NCBI GenBank assembly: GCA_024291935.2
Contig: CM044315.1
Location: 74,258,385 to 74,322,384 of the forward strand
Direction: 5' to 3'
Source: Okapia johnstoni
Taxonomy: Eukaryota; Chordata; Mammalia; Artiodactyla; Giraffidae
Length of the DNA stretch: 64,000 nt
In this document: positions 13,688 to 26,539 of the stretch, in pieces
How the letters are laid out: each line of letters begins with the position of its first letter
Numbering within the stretch: the first letter of the stretch is position 1
Program-made: the position numbers and the translations under genes
Notes under the pieces: generated by a model
The model's input: the letters and a program-made list of their open reading frames with translations, nothing else
Database searches by the model: none
What the model was told of the DNA's origin: nothing

Positions 13688-13853
13688 CTTCCCTGGTGGC
13701 TCAGATGTTTTAAAGAATCTGCCAGCAGTGCAGGTGACCCAGGTTTCATCCTGAGTCAGAAAGATTCCCTGGAGAAGGAAATGGCTTTATGCTACAGTCC
13801 AGGGGGGTCACAAAGAGTCTAACACGACTGAGCGATTAACACTTTCACTTTTC
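13688..13853 (+). mobile_element. Bov-tA SINE with internal deletion
   Basis: A CTTCCCTGGTGGCTCAGA head is joined to a BovA body that goes directly from GGAGAAGGAAATGGC to GCTACAGTCCAG, missing the ACCCACTCCAGTATTC...GAGCCTGG block. The TSD is AAACATTTATTG (13676-13687) / AAACATTTACTG (13854-13865), 11/12. Confidence 0.88.
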
Positions 13854-16800
13854 AAACATTTACTGAATGTTTAGTATGAACCAGGATCAGTGCTATGCAC
13901 TGAGGATGAAAAGTTGAAAAAGACACAGTGCTAATGCTTAAAACACTCATAGTCTAGTAGGTAAGACTGACATAAGAGCTAATAAGTAATATGAAACATA
14001 TACAGGGTGCCTTGGGAGTATAGATGAAATTCATACTGAGTCACTCTACCTGAGTGAGCCGGGGAAGGACTTGAAAGAGATGGCACACAGAAGGTGATAA
14101 TAGATTTTCACTCTTTCTCTTCAGAGATTTTTTAATATTAGCAGCATTCTTACTTTATTGAGTTGCAGATACTTGCTATTCTTACAAAAGGATATTGGTA
14201 CTTTAAACTTCATAATTAGCTATCTGAATTGTGGAGGAGAGAAAAAATAGGAGTTGGCCAGCTAATGTAATCCTGTGTGATCTGAACCAAACTGAACATT
14301 AAGGCCAACCAATCGGGATAGACAGATCTCAAGAAGTTGTTTTGTCAATAATTCACGCTGGTATTGGCATATGCTTATAGGCAGACAGTGGAGCAGAGAT
14401 CAGGTACCCTTTGGACTTGTAACATGTATAAAACCATGGTGGACTTAACTAATAAACATAAACAATAAAAATATTTTTAGCATAATATAGTGAGTGGGAT
14501 GGTCTATGAGAGAATAATTTCTTGAAATTCAGAATCTTGAAATTCAGAACACATATCACTTCTAGGAAGCCTTGCATCTACTCCCATTCTTCCCTTGCCT
14601 CAATCTGGGTAAAAATACACATTCTATATACTGTCATAGTATCACTGTACTAACTTGTATTGATGGCATTCATTATATGGAATGTTTATTGTCTAGCTCC
14701 CTGTTTGGTTCTCAACTTCCCAAGGGAGCTATGTCTTTAATGTCAATGCATTAAAGTACCTTTTAAAATATAAGTGTTATGTCAATAGATTAAACCAATA
14801 ATCTCTAATAGGATTTTTGAAACATAATGAATAAGAGAGATCAGCTTGGATAGTGGAAATATCGTTGGAAATGCTACCGTATCCCTCTAATTGTATGATT
14901 TTCCCCAACAGCCATTAATAGGAATAATAAAGCAAAAGTCTTCTCCTTGCAGAATGAACTAAAAATAACTAGAAAGTGTATCTCATCTTCTGCTAACATT
15001 AGTACCCTAGGCTGTCGTGGCCTCAGCTCTTGTGCCCCTGGCACCCGCTGGCCATCCGGAAAGAGGATTGAATTCTAACCAAGATGAGTTTATCCATTGG
15101 TTCCAAAATTTCTCCCCCAGACTCACCAAGTCTCTGTGATACCTTTAAAGCAACTGGTCTCAAATTGGGCCATTTGGGATGGTACTCTGAACCTTCTGCT
15201 TTGGTGGTGGCATTGATTAAAATAAATATGCCCATTGGATATATAAGAATGGTGGACTTGCTTCATGGTGCAGTATGTCAAGAAGCTAGGCAAAGGTCCA
15301 TCTGGGCACCATCATAATTAAATATACATAGAACTATATAAAACACTCTATTAGAGCTACTTGGGACTGGGTTGTGGGAACATTGACGCATGAATGCCCT
15401 TGGTGTTGAACTACAGGTTCTTGACCGAAGTTGTTTCATCGGGGAAAGCCATGTAACACATGTGGCACAATAAACCACCTGTATTAACCAGTAATAAGTA
15501 GGTTAATGGGTATTACTTGTTCTGAATAGGCCCACGTGGCTAATGTAGTAGTACATGCAGTATAGATATTGCTTTAGGTTCTCTCATTCTAGAAAATTTA
15601 AACATTGAATTTGACTAGGATAGCGCAAACTGGGTAATCAGCAATCTATGAATGCTGAAGAATGAGCTGCTTATATGTAAGTTCCTGAGATGAAAATGTT
15701 TGGCAAATCAGTGTACATGCCATGAAGTGTTAAATTAGGCATTGCACACTATTTCTACGTGGTGTTCAGAGTACCTGCAAATAGAACCCTAGGAATTACT
15801 GACAGTGCCTGGGTTACACAGGTTACATGTAACATATGTAGCATTACACAGTTAGTACCAGTGTTCACAGACAATTCTATTGCCTATCAATGTTAGCTTT
15901 TGAACTTAATGCCCTTGGGTGCAGTATATCAGGTCACTGTAGACTTAAGCTGCTGTGCTGACAGGTACTTGTTAGCCTTGATATTCAAGTAATAGTTTTC
16001 CACATTACTTAATCTTTGACAAGAGTTAATTGGCTTAAATCTCTTATTATCAGTAGGTTGTCTGCCTGCTCTTTCCATCTCAGTAATTAGCCATATCACA
16101 GTGGCTTACCCTTAATTCCAGACTACTTGCTGGTTCATGCCTGGCTGAAGCTAGCTGACCATGTTACTCTAACCCTATGCTTCCATTTAATCCAGCAAAT
16201 ATAGCCCAGGTGTGGTGTCTCCTTGGGCGACACAAGGAGTGTTAATTTCCAGCTGCTTCCCTAGGAGCAGATATGGATTCTGCAGAAGTAGCTGATAAAA
16301 ACAGATGGACATGTTATGGTCAGAGTATTAAGACTTCCAGAGTGCTTCATGCCAGATTTTCATATAATTTTCCCCAAACTCCTTTATTTCCTTTGTGACA
16401 CATTTTCCTTCCAAATCCTTATAAAGGAAATGTATTGCCATCCTAAACATCCCAGGTCAAGGCTTAATTAATGCTTTAAACTAAAGGTTCCAAAACACCA
16501 GGAGAGTTTGTCATTTTCTCCCTGGTTTGTTTTGTGAAGAGGGAGGAGAGAAGGTGAGGAGGAACCCCTCCTGTTCCATGATTACATCCTACCCACTCAT
16601 TTTCTCCTTTTCTCCTCTGCTTTTGATTTTTAGTGGCGGTCTTAACAGAATGTCAAGATCAATTTGCAGCATGGTTTAACTCAAGGTTTGCATTCTGCCA
16701 GCAGCAATTGTCCCTGCAAACAATGCTGTGTGTTCTTGTAACTTCAGAAGCTTTTAGAAGGATCATGGCAAGGGCAGCATCTAATGACTTTATTAGTGTA

Positions 16801-19555
16801 GGGTTTCAAAATGGGCTCAGTAATTGTTCATATCTCTTCGTCAGCAAGTCATAATTACTGCTCAGCATTGTCCAAGGGTGCGCTTGTGAATAGTTTCTTA
16901 ATATTACTGAAAGGAAGGAAAAGAGGAAGAGGATAAAAGGTGATGGCCTCTTACAATTGAGAAGAAGCCAGTCTGTATATAGATGATGGCTAAACTGTTT
17001 ATAATACATTTTTTACTCTTTTTAAAATAGACAATTATTCTTGTAAAAGTGTTCTTTGATATAACTTTAAATTACCACTTTACCAGCTTTTAACTCTGAT
17101 TTGGATACTTCCCACACTACTGCTTAGTACTGCAGCCATAACTGTATGGTGGTGCATGCATTGTATCTGAATCAAGCATTTGTGTAAAAACAATTTTACT
17201 TCCTTGACATTCATCTATTAATAATTAATACTATTCAAGAAATATGTATTTAACTCAGATACAGTTGTCTGTTTTCACAGTCTACATGAAGACTGTTACA
17301 AAAGAACAATGCAGGGTGATACTATTGACATGGCAGTCCAAAAGCATATTTAAGTTTTTATCAAATCCCATTTTCCTCATGCACTAGACTTTTCTTATTA
17401 CTCTATTGGTGTTTTCCTTGGTCTTTCTCCTAAACTCTGTGCTTTGAGTATTCTAGGGATCTTGATTTTGAGAGTCATAGAATTCAAAGAATTGTGTTCT
17501 CAAGATATATATAGTTTGAGCTTCATACCAAGCCTTCACCCCCTTGTGCTGTATTGCCAAATCCATACCTCTTGTGTGACTCCCATGTATAGTTTTGTGC
17601 AAATATTCACTTCCAATGGCTAGTTATCTTTGTATTTTAGGAAATACAGGTTCAAATAAATATGACTACCAGAGATACTTGATTCAATTTATAAATATAG
17701 ATTACTAAACATGAGTTATCTAATGAAACAAATCCTAAAATGGTGACATTCCCCCAGTAAAATATTTTTTAAAGTAATATACCCCCTCATATCATTTGCT
17801 TTTCTTCTTTCCTGAAATTGATAAGATCTCAAGAGATTTTTCTTAATTGCTTTGTCAGTATTGATAATTTCTGTATTCATGGTTGTTTCTGAAGAATTTT
17901 TACTAATCATGTCATCTATGCCATTTAAATTGGTAGCATATTTCTCTCTTTCATAAATGCTGATAGTAAAATGCTGAGAGAAACTGTAAAAGAAACATAT
18001 TAGGTCAGTCATGTAAAACCACCTATAGAAACTGATTCCTTTGATACTTTTCCAGTATTTGCCTTTCAGTCTACCTAGATGCAAAGAGGTTTGAGTGTGC
18101 AATAATCTTAGTGATTGAATCTGCCAAACATACCACCAAAAATTGAAAGAGGAAATAACTATTTGTCTGGAGTTGAGGGGTCAGGTGAACTCCTATTTCA
18201 TAGATGTTTAGGTAGTTTTTTAGGGAATAGGTTTGGTATCCTTTACTTCAGCATATGTTTGTATCTTTGTACTTGGTTGGTTACATTATCATAATAGAGG
18301 AAACTATCAATTTTATGTATTTACAAATAAAGAGTTAACGATAGAGGTTTTTTAACAGCCATCTGTTAATTTATCTGTTGTTGACTGATTCAGCCTGTAG
18401 CCACAACAATTTTTAAAATCCTCCTAATAAGTTGTCACCTTTCATGTATCTTTCCTTTCCTCAGTATGTGATCAGCACCAAGAAAGTCCTCTTTAACATA
18501 CTTCTGGACAGATCTCAACTAAGGAAAGAATGAGGCAAGTTTATATTAACAATAAAGAGACTATGACTTTTATGTCTCAATCTGAGAAATTATGTTTCCC
18601 AGTCCCAGTATCAAATAAGGTATTGGAGGTTCTGAACTGTTCTCAAATAAGTTACTTAATTAACAACCACAGCAACAAAAATTTATCTGGATATTATGAA
18701 AACTATGTAACTATTATTTATTAGTTCTTAAAGCAAAACCTATTCACATTTAAGTATGTTAGCTGTTACTCTTAAAAAACTGATTTTCAATGCAACTGTT
18801 TCCTCACTGTTTATGCCTACAGTCATACGTAAATCATAAAATGTAGGTAAAGGAAGAATAAGACTCAGTTAGTCTGGGATTATGAAGAATAAGGGTTTAT
18901 TAGGCAGGTGGTAAAATATTTGTAGCTTTTTTTTTCTTCTGTGAAAATGTGGAGGACTTGACCCTATTTGAACTTTTTACCTCTAAAATGCTATGACTTT
19001 CTGATGATGTAAACACACAATTTTCAATAGAAAAATGAGAAGTAAGCAAGATTTCATTTAAAAATAAAAAATAAAAATGAATGTTAATAAAGTTTGTAAG
19101 TAGATTGTAGCATACTGCCCTTACCAGCTTGTGATCCCATCACAGTGACCTCCATGGGGTCTAGCTAAGGAAACCACAACTATTTCACCTCTTTCACCAG
19201 TAAAGGCATCTTCTTTATTCTTAGAACTTTCCTTCAAATTCTTGCCATTTGTGATGGGAGCTTCTACTTACTGACAGAGTGTCAGTAGCTAAGATCAAAA
19301 TTATCATTACTGCTTTAAAACACACACACACACAACAATTACAATCATTAATTAAGCCCCAACTGTGTGTCAGACAGAATGTGGTCCACTGCAAAAGGGA
19401 ATGGCAAACCACTTCAGTATTCTTGCCTTGAGAACCCCATGAACAGTATGAAAAGGCAAAAGGATAGGACACTGAAAGATGAACTCCCCAGGTCAGTAGG
19501 TGCCCAATATGCTACTGGAAATCAGTGAAGAAATAACTCCAGAAAGAATGAAGGG

Positions 19556-20722
19556 ATGGAGCCAAAGCAAAAACAACATGCAGTTGTGGATGGGACTGGT
19601 GATAGAAGCAAGGTCCGATGCTGTAAAGAGCAATATTGCATAGGAAACTGGAATGTTAGGTCCATGAATCAAGGCAAATTAGAAGTGGTCAAACAGGAGA
19701 TGACAAGAGTGAACATCGACATTCTAGGAATCAGTGAACTAAGATGGACTGGAATGGGTGAATTTAACTCAAATGACCATTATATCTACTACTGTGGGCA
19801 AGAATCCCTTAGAAGAAATGGAGTAGCCATCATAGTCAACAAAAGAGTGCGAAATGCAATACTTGGATGCAATCTCAAACACAACAGAATGATCTCTGTT
19901 CGTTTCCAAGGCAAACCATTCAACATCACAGTAATCCAAGTCTACGCAACCAGTAACACTGAAGAAGCTGAAGTTGAACAGTTCTATGAAGACCTACAAG
20001 ACCTTCTAGAACTAACACCCAAAAAAGATGTCCTTTTCATTACAGGGGACTGGAATGCAAAAGTAGGAAGTCAAGAAACACCTGGAGTAACAGGTAAATT
20101 TGGCCTTGGAGTACAGAATGAAGCAGGGCAAAGGCTAATAGAGTTCTGCCAAGAGAACGCACTGGTCAGAGCAAACACCCTCTTCCAACACCACAAGCGA
20201 AGACTCTACACATGGACATCACCAGATAGTCAACACCAAAATCAGATTGATTATATTCTTTGCAACCAAAGATGAAGAAGCTCTATACAGTCAGTAAAAA
20301 CAGGACTGGGAGCTGACTGTGGCTCAAATCATGAACTCCTTATTGTCAAATTCAGACTTAGATTGAAGAAAGTAGGGAAAACCACTAGACCATTCAGGTA
20401 TGACCTAAATCAAACCCCTTATGATTATACAGTGGAAGTGAGAGATAGACTTAAGGGACTAGATCTGATAGACAGAGTGCCTGATGAACTGCGGACGGAG
20501 GTTCTTGACATTGTACAGGAGACAGGAATCAAGGCCATCCCCATGGAAAAGAAATGCAAAAAAGCAAAATGGCTGTCTGAGGAGGCCTTACAAATAGCTG
20601 TGAAAAGACGGGAAGCGAAAAGCAAAGGAGAAAAGGAAAGATATACCCATTTGTATGCAGAGTTCCAAAGAATAGCAAGGATAGATAAGAAAGCCTTCCT
20701 CAGTGGTCAATGCAAAGAAAGA
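19556..20722 (+). pseudogene. BovB ORF2, endonuclease domain and linker (one in-frame stop, then frameshift)
   Basis: Residues 1-239 from the Met at 19556 encode an APE-type endonuclease that nicks target DNA in LINE retrotransposition. Visible motifs are WNVRS at 32-36, the catalytic Glu in SELRW (E61), GDWNA at 164-168 and IDYIL at 231-235. A TGA at 20273-20275 replaces the Trp expected in the family. The same frame then reads on (KKVGKTTRPFRYDLNQ...) to about 20722, where about two bases are missing (AAAGAAAGAGG instead of a longer AAAGAAATAGAGG-like word, as the copy at 63780-63800 shows on the other strand) and the frame shifts into a stop at 20747. A Pro codon after VYA also appears lost relative to the copy near 45450. 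The Met is a convenient start; the family ORF may begin slightly upstream. Confidence 0.9.
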
Positions 20723-20824
20723 GGAAAACAACAGAATGGGAAAGACTAGAGATCTCTTCAAGGAAATTAAAGATACCAAGGGAACATTTCATGCAAAGAT
20801 GGGCTCAATAAAGGACAGAATGTT

Positions 20825-22432
20825 ATGGACCTAACAGAAGCAGAAGATATTAAGAAGAGGTGGCAAGAATACACAGAAGAACTGCACAGAAAAGATCTTC
20901 ACGACCCAGATGATGACGATGGTGTAATCACTCACCTAGAGCCAGACATCCTGGAATGTGAAGGCAAGTGGGCCTTAGGAAGCGTCACTATGAACAAAGC
21001 TAGTGGAGGTGATGGAATTCCAGTTGAGCTATTTCAAATCCTAAAAGATGATGCTGTGAAAGTGCTGCACTCATTATGCCAGCAAATCTGGAAAACTCAG
21101 CAGTGGCCACAAGACTGGAAAAGGTCAGTTTTCATTCCAATCTCAAAGAAAGGCAATGCCAAAGAATGCTCAAACTACCGCACAATTGCACTCATCTCAC
21201 ACGCTAGTAAAGTAATGCTTAAAATTCTCCAAGCCAGGCTTCAGCAATCTGTGAACCGTGAACTTTCAGAAGTTCAAGCTGGTTTTAGAAAAGGCAGAGG
21301 AACCAGAGATCAAATTGCCAACATCCTCTGGATCATCGAAAAAGCAAGAGAGTTCCAGAAAAACATCTATTTCTGCTTTATTGACTATGCCAAAGCCTTT
21401 GACTGTGTGGATCACAATAAACTGTGGAAAATTCTGAAAGAGATGGGAATACCAGACCACCTGACCTGCCTTTTGAGAAACCTGTATGCAGGTCAGGAAG
21501 CAACAGTTAGAACAGGACGTGGACCAACAGACTGGTTCCAAATAGGAAAAGGAGTACGTCAAGGCTGTAGATTGTCACTCTGCTTATTTAACTTATATGC
21601 AGAGTACATCATGAGAAACGCTGGGCTGGAGGAAGCACAAGCCGGAATCAAGATTGCCAGGAGAAATATCAATAACCTCAGGTATGCAGATGACACCACC
21701 CTTACGGCAAAAAGTGAAGAAGAACTAAAGAGCCTCTTGATGAAAGTGAAAGAGAAGAGTGAAAAAGTTGACTTAAAGCTCAACATTCAGAAAACTAAGA
21801 TCATGGCATCTGGTCCCATCACTTCATGGGAAATAGATGGGAAAACAGTAGCTGACTTTCTTTTTCTGGGCTCCAAAATCACTGCAGATGGTGATTGCAG
21901 CCATCAAGTTAAAAGATGCGTACTCCTTGGGAGGAAAGTTATGACCAGCCTAGACAGCATATTAAAAAGCAAAGACATTACTTTTTCAACAAAGGTCCGT
22001 CTAGTCAAGGCTACGGTTTTTACAGTGGTCATGTATGGACATGAGAGCTGGACTAGAAAGAAAGCTGAGCACCAAAGAATTGATGCTTTTGAACTGCAGT
22101 GTTGGAGAAGACTCTTGAGAGTCCCTTGGACTGCAAGGAGATCCAGCCAGTCCATCCTGAAGGAGATCAGTCCTGGGTGTTCATTGCAAGGACTGATGTT
22201 GAAGCTGAAACTCCAATACTTTGGCCACCTAATGCGAAGAGCTGACTCATTTCAAAAGACTTTGATCCTGGGAAAAATTGAGGGCAGGAGGAGAAGGAAG
22301 CAACAGAGGATGAGATGGTTGGATGGCATCACAGACTCAATGCACATGGGTTTGGGTGGACTCAGGGAGTTGGTGATGGACAGGGAGGCCTGGTGTGCTG
22401 CAGTTTATAGGGTCACAAAGAGTCAGACATGA
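20825..22432 (+). pseudogene. BovB ORF2, reverse transcriptase and C-terminal domain (535-codon open frame)
   Basis: This frame is uninterrupted for 535 codons. It has RT motifs [11 protein letters not shown] (153-163), FIDYAKAFD (185-193, first catalytic Asp D187), GVRQG (243-247) and the YADD active site (287-290). A C-terminal Cys/Trp-rich RTE region follows ([13 protein letters not shown], then [11 protein letters not shown]). A one-base loss just upstream (about 20818-20822) offsets the two-base loss at about 20722, so this segment is in the same frame as the endonuclease part. Both catalytic centres look chemically intact, but the element cannot make a full ORF2 protein because of the TGA at 20273 and the shifted 20722-20822 stretch. 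Confidence 0.93.
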
Positions 22433-23493
22433 CTGAGCGACTGAACTGAACTGAATCGTTTGTGTCAAAATTTCCTAGCACTGAATTCAAAGAAGAATTT
22501 TGTTGCATGATTTTCAATTTGAGAAACATTAGGAAATATAATAAAATATAATAAACAATTATTTTCTATTATGATAGAAAGATGGATCACTTTAAATAGA
22601 TGTTTCTTATGTCAATCCCCTGTAAAAACAGAGGGCTTTGTATTAAATCTTTTTTCAGACATGATAATTCTTCTGGCTGATACAGCCCTGAAATACTCCT
22701 TTTCATGATCTAACTCATAACAGGCATAGAGCTTAGAAAAAGCCTTGTAGTAAACCTGACCATTCAACTTTCTGTCAAACATCAGCTGTCTCAAATGAGC
22801 CTTTGTTGAGTGCTGGGTTGTAATCAGTTCTTGCTTGAAAGCTTTGATAAGTGACTGAAGTGCTAATACTCAGTGCTGCTGGTCATTTATCTTTTAAAGA
22901 CTTTCCTCCTGTGTATAAGACTTCTCCTGATGCTCTCCTACATTTTTTTAATCCATTAGAGTAATAGTTCTTTTCAAATACACAAGGAAGTTGTATATAA
23001 ATATCAAGGTTTCAAGAGAAGCCAACCAAATCTGAAAATTTTTTATATAATAATGCTGAGTGAATCTTACATAATAATAAAATCACAAAGTCTCCAAATT
23101 TTGCAGGGAAAAAAAAACATAGACTATAACATGGAAAAAAATATGTATATCTTTGTTCTCCCCCTCAGAGTAGGGCATAATCTTACTTTATGATGATTCC
23201 GTAGAAGTTACAGAGCACTGTAACTTGTAATACAGTGCTTGGCACTGTATTATATGTATGACTTCTTGTGTAAGTGATATGAGTCTAAGATTCATTATTA
23301 TAACTTACTTTAGGAACCATTTTGCCGTATCCTTAATTTGGAGGGAAGGGAAGAGAAAGGAAAAGCCCATTTTGACTCTAAAACATATAATAGGGATGAA
23401 AAAGAGGTAATGTTGATTAATCCACAGACCAACTCCCAGAGTAGATATTATTGCCTTCACTTTATATGTGAGAAAACAGGCTCAGAAAGATTA

Positions 23494-23698
23494 GGACTTC
23501 CCTGATAGCTCAGTTGGTAAAGAATCTGCCTGCAATGCAGGAGACCCTGGTTCGATCCCTGGGTTGGGATGATCCCCTGGAGAAGGGAAAGGCTACCCAC
23601 TCCAGTATTCTGGCCTAGAGAATTCCATGGACTGTATAGTCCATGAGGTTGCAAAGAGTCAGACACGACTGAGTGGCTTTCACTCACTCACTCACTCA
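23494..23698 (+). mobile_element. Bov-tA SINE with (TCAC)n tail
   Basis: Complete head-to-tail Bov-tA: CTTCCCTGATAGCTCAGTTG, GGTTCGATCCC B box, CCCACTCCAGTATTCTGGCC, and GACACGACTGAGTGGC. A (TCAC)5 microsatellite at about 23680-23699 forms the tail. The 13-bp TSD CTCAGAAAGATTA is perfect (23481-23493 and 23699-23711). Confidence 0.95.
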
Positions 23699-24076
23699 CT
23701 CAGAAAGATTAAGATATCCAAAGAAACAATTAGTAAGCAACAAAATCAGGTTTGTTTTACTCCAGTCTTTGTCTTACAATATTATGTTGCTTACAATAAT
23801 TCCTATTAATACTTTCTCTAATATGTTAAAATTTGGATACTTTATACCTCTTCTAAGTAACATAAGTAACATTTTCAGTTAGTAGATGGTGACAGGATGA
23901 AATTATGTAAAAACTACAGTATGCTAAAAATCAGGTGGGAAACTTAGAGTCATGAACTTGTGGATGAATACCTGCTATTTTGAAGGATCAAATGACCTAT
24001 CAAGGTAGAAGCATACTGAAAGAGGCCTTGGAGACAATGGTAATTCATACCAACTGTTTAAATTAAACTGATTTCA

Positions 24077-24197
24077 GGGGACTTCCCTGGTAGTCCAGTG
24101 ACTAGGACTCTGCCAGGGAGCCCAAGTTTGATCCCTGGTCAGGGAACTAGATCCCACATGCTGCAACTAAGACCTGGCACAGCCAAATAAATAAAAA
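24077..24197 (+). mobile_element. CHR-2-type SINE
   Basis: The GGGACTTCCCTGGTAGTCCA head, a TTTGATCCCTGGT B-box-like word, the ATCCCACATGCTGCAAC block and an (AATAA)n tail are visible. The 13-bp TSD TAAACTGATTTCA is perfect (24064-24076 and 24198-24210), indicating a younger copy than most CHR elements. Confidence 0.92.
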
Positions 24198-25194
24198 TAA
24201 ACTGATTTCAACTAAAGTAGTTGGAAGAGAGAAAGGAAGATTATATGATCATCAGTGTTACGGTGGAGATAAAAGTTATAGAAGCATGAACTAGCCCATT
24301 CTTGTAACAAATATTGATATATACTGTTTGGCAGTAGGTGCTAGGAATACAGATGTGATTAAAAGATGATTCTCCTACTAGCTGTCCAAGAGCACTATTT
24401 TGGAACAGAAAGTTCTCCATGATTTCTAAGCTCCCATTCCTTTCTTTGATTTTTTTCCAGCCCTTAATCTGAACCACTCTATCTAGCCCTCAGTTTTATA
24501 TCAGATTATATTTCCTGTTTGGCAGTGTTGATTTATCAAACCCGAAATATTCTTATTATCTTAAGGACACAGACCATGTCTTATCTTGCATAGTTAGTAG
24601 ACCCTCATAAATACCGATCAGTTGGTAAAAGACAGAACACAGAAAAAATATTATCTGCCATTTAACATAAATTTGCTCTCTTGTATAGCCCCTGGAAAAT
24701 GCATCTTCTCTTTACATTGCTAGAGAAGAAATGTCTGTGTCTGATAAGCGGTTGGGTTAAATGTTCTCTAGTCTCTCACCTAACTTAAAATGGGGTACTT
24801 AAATGTTTTTGAGTAATAAATGTTTATATTCTTACTCATGGTGAGAAGACAGCCAGTTATCTGATTATTGTCCCTCCAAAAAATTAGTATAAATTTGTCC
24901 CTGTAGATTAGTTACAGCCCTGTCATTAAACTGTCAGTGTTTCAAAGCATTTCCACTTGAATAATTTATAGATGACAATAGGAGATATTTGATTTTTTAA
25001 AAACTCTTGACTACTAATCTATTGAGACGATTTAGCAGTTTACTATTACTGGTTAGTCTTAAACCACAGACAAGTGAAAGAAGCTGCTCAGATTAAATTT
25101 TCACAAAATTTCATCTTGTGTTTTCTTAAATTCACCTTCAGTTTGTGTTCTTTAACACGCACGCATTCAGTATTTGCATTTGTATGGAGAGACA

Positions 25195-25560
25195 TTATAC
25201 TGTTCTTTTAGAAAACAATTTGACAGTATTTGTTACCGTCATTAAATGATTCTATACTTTTTTACCCTGTAGTTCCACTTCACAGACAGACTTTTCCCTT
25301 AAAAATACTTTAAGAATTTATCCCAGTATTATTTATACTGATTAAAAAAAAAAACTAAAAAATCTAGCTGAAGGTGAATAGTTATGAATATGGCTATGTT
25401 ACATCTACTCAGTGGAATGTTGTTCAGCCATCTAACTTGCTGGTTCATTACTGTTGTATAGATGGCAAAAGAACTGTATCCAACTGAACACTGATTACCA
25501 CAGAAAGAAAAAGATTTACTTGTGCAAAAGACTGATAAGAAATAAATGTGATTAACATTG
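25195..25560 (+). mobile_element. Old L1 3'-UTR fragment
   Basis: It carries typical L1 3'-end phrases in diverged form: AGAAAACAATTTGACAGT, ATTCCACTT-like text, TTTATCCCAGTATTATTTATA and the TCAGTGGAATGTTGTTCAGCC word. There is no coding capacity. Confidence 0.55.
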
Positions 25561-25639
25561 TGGTAAATTTGGGGATTGTGTGCACTTTTTCTTTGTTTTT
25601 GTAAGAAAGTTACTGTCTTAGGTTCAAATTTTTATAGAC

Positions 25640-26515
25640 TGGGTAATACTTTCATATTAATCAAAACTCAAAGTCATAGAAGGGTACGTAATGAAAAGTC
25701 TCTTCCTTATCCTTGTTTCTAAGTTACCTTTTCCAGGAGTAATGTCTTGAGTTTCTTATTTATCTGTCCAGAGACTATTTTATACATAAATAAGCTAATA
25801 TATCATTATTTTCCCATTTTACACAAATGGTAGTATTTAACACCTTCCTTTTCCCACTAACATCATATCTTAAAAAATATTTCATATCAGTTCATAAAGA
25901 ATCCTTTCTATTTTATGGCTACATAGTATTCCTTTGAATTCCATAATATACTATAATTTATTTAACCAGATCCTATTGGTTGTCATTTGGGTCATGTCCA
26001 ATATTTTTCTATTACAAGCTTACAGTAAATAACTATGCACATATATTTCCATCTGGAAAATATATCCATAGAATAAATTCCCAGTTGTAGGAGTACTGGG
26101 TTAAGAGTTAGTGTATTTAATTTTAACAGACACTGGCAAGTTTCCCACAAGAGAGTGGGTACCAATTTCACTCCTACTAACAGCGAGCAATAGTGCCTGT
26201 TTCCCTATAACCCGGCCAGTGCAAGGTATTACCAAATTTTATTTTGCTTTACTAATCTGACAGATAAAAAATGGTTTCTTTGTATAGTTTTAATTAGGAG
26301 CTAACTCATTAGGAATTATTTTGAGTATCTTTTCACATGTTTATGAGCCATTTCTGTTTCTGGAAGCAGACAGATATTCTTTGTTGATCTTTTCCCAGTT
26401 ATTAAGAGTTCTTTATACATCAGGGAAATTAGCCCTTTTTCTGTGGTTTCAAATTCAGAATTTTTTTCCAGTTCATAATTTATTTTTTGGCCTAGCTATG
26501 GTTTTCTTCTAAACA
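25640..26515 (-). mobile_element. Ancient L1 (L1M-class) fragment
   Basis: The + strand reads as the reverse complement of an old L1 3' region: TTTTACACAAATGGTAGTAT, CTACATAGTATTCCTTTGAA, TTTATTTAACCAGATCC, AATTCCCAGTTGTAGGAGTA, AATCTGACAGATAAAAAATG, and TCTTTTCACATGTTTATGAG. Divergence is high and no ORF survives. Confidence 0.75.
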
Positions 26516-26539
26516 TGTGAAAACTCAAAATTATCAGTT

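Larger units (their letters stand above)
19372..22455 (+). mobile_element. BovB (RTE-type) LINE, nearly complete, 5' truncated
   Basis: The element starts within the BovB 5' UTR (ACAGAATGTGGTCCACTG) and ends in the typical BovB terminus, CAGACATGACTGAGCGACTG followed by the short repeat tail GAACTGAACTGAA. It lacks only about the first 150-200 bases of 5' UTR, judged from the fuller 5' segment at 56231-56562. Its single long ORF2 (endonuclease plus reverse transcriptase) is readable along its length with one stop and two small deletions. A possible TSD is TGTGTGTCA on the left and TTTGTGTCA on the right. This is the best-preserved of several BovB copies here. Confidence 0.95.

Noticed and set aside
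14521..14549. Short tandem repeat of CTTGAAATTCAGAA
   Set aside because: It is a two-copy duplication of about 14 bp, common in intronic sequence and without further structure.
17716..18102. 128-codon open frame on the - strand
   Set aside because: It has no recognisable motif or repeat match, lies in AT-rich intron with no splice or promoter context, and is within the length expected by chance for 64 kb of such DNA.
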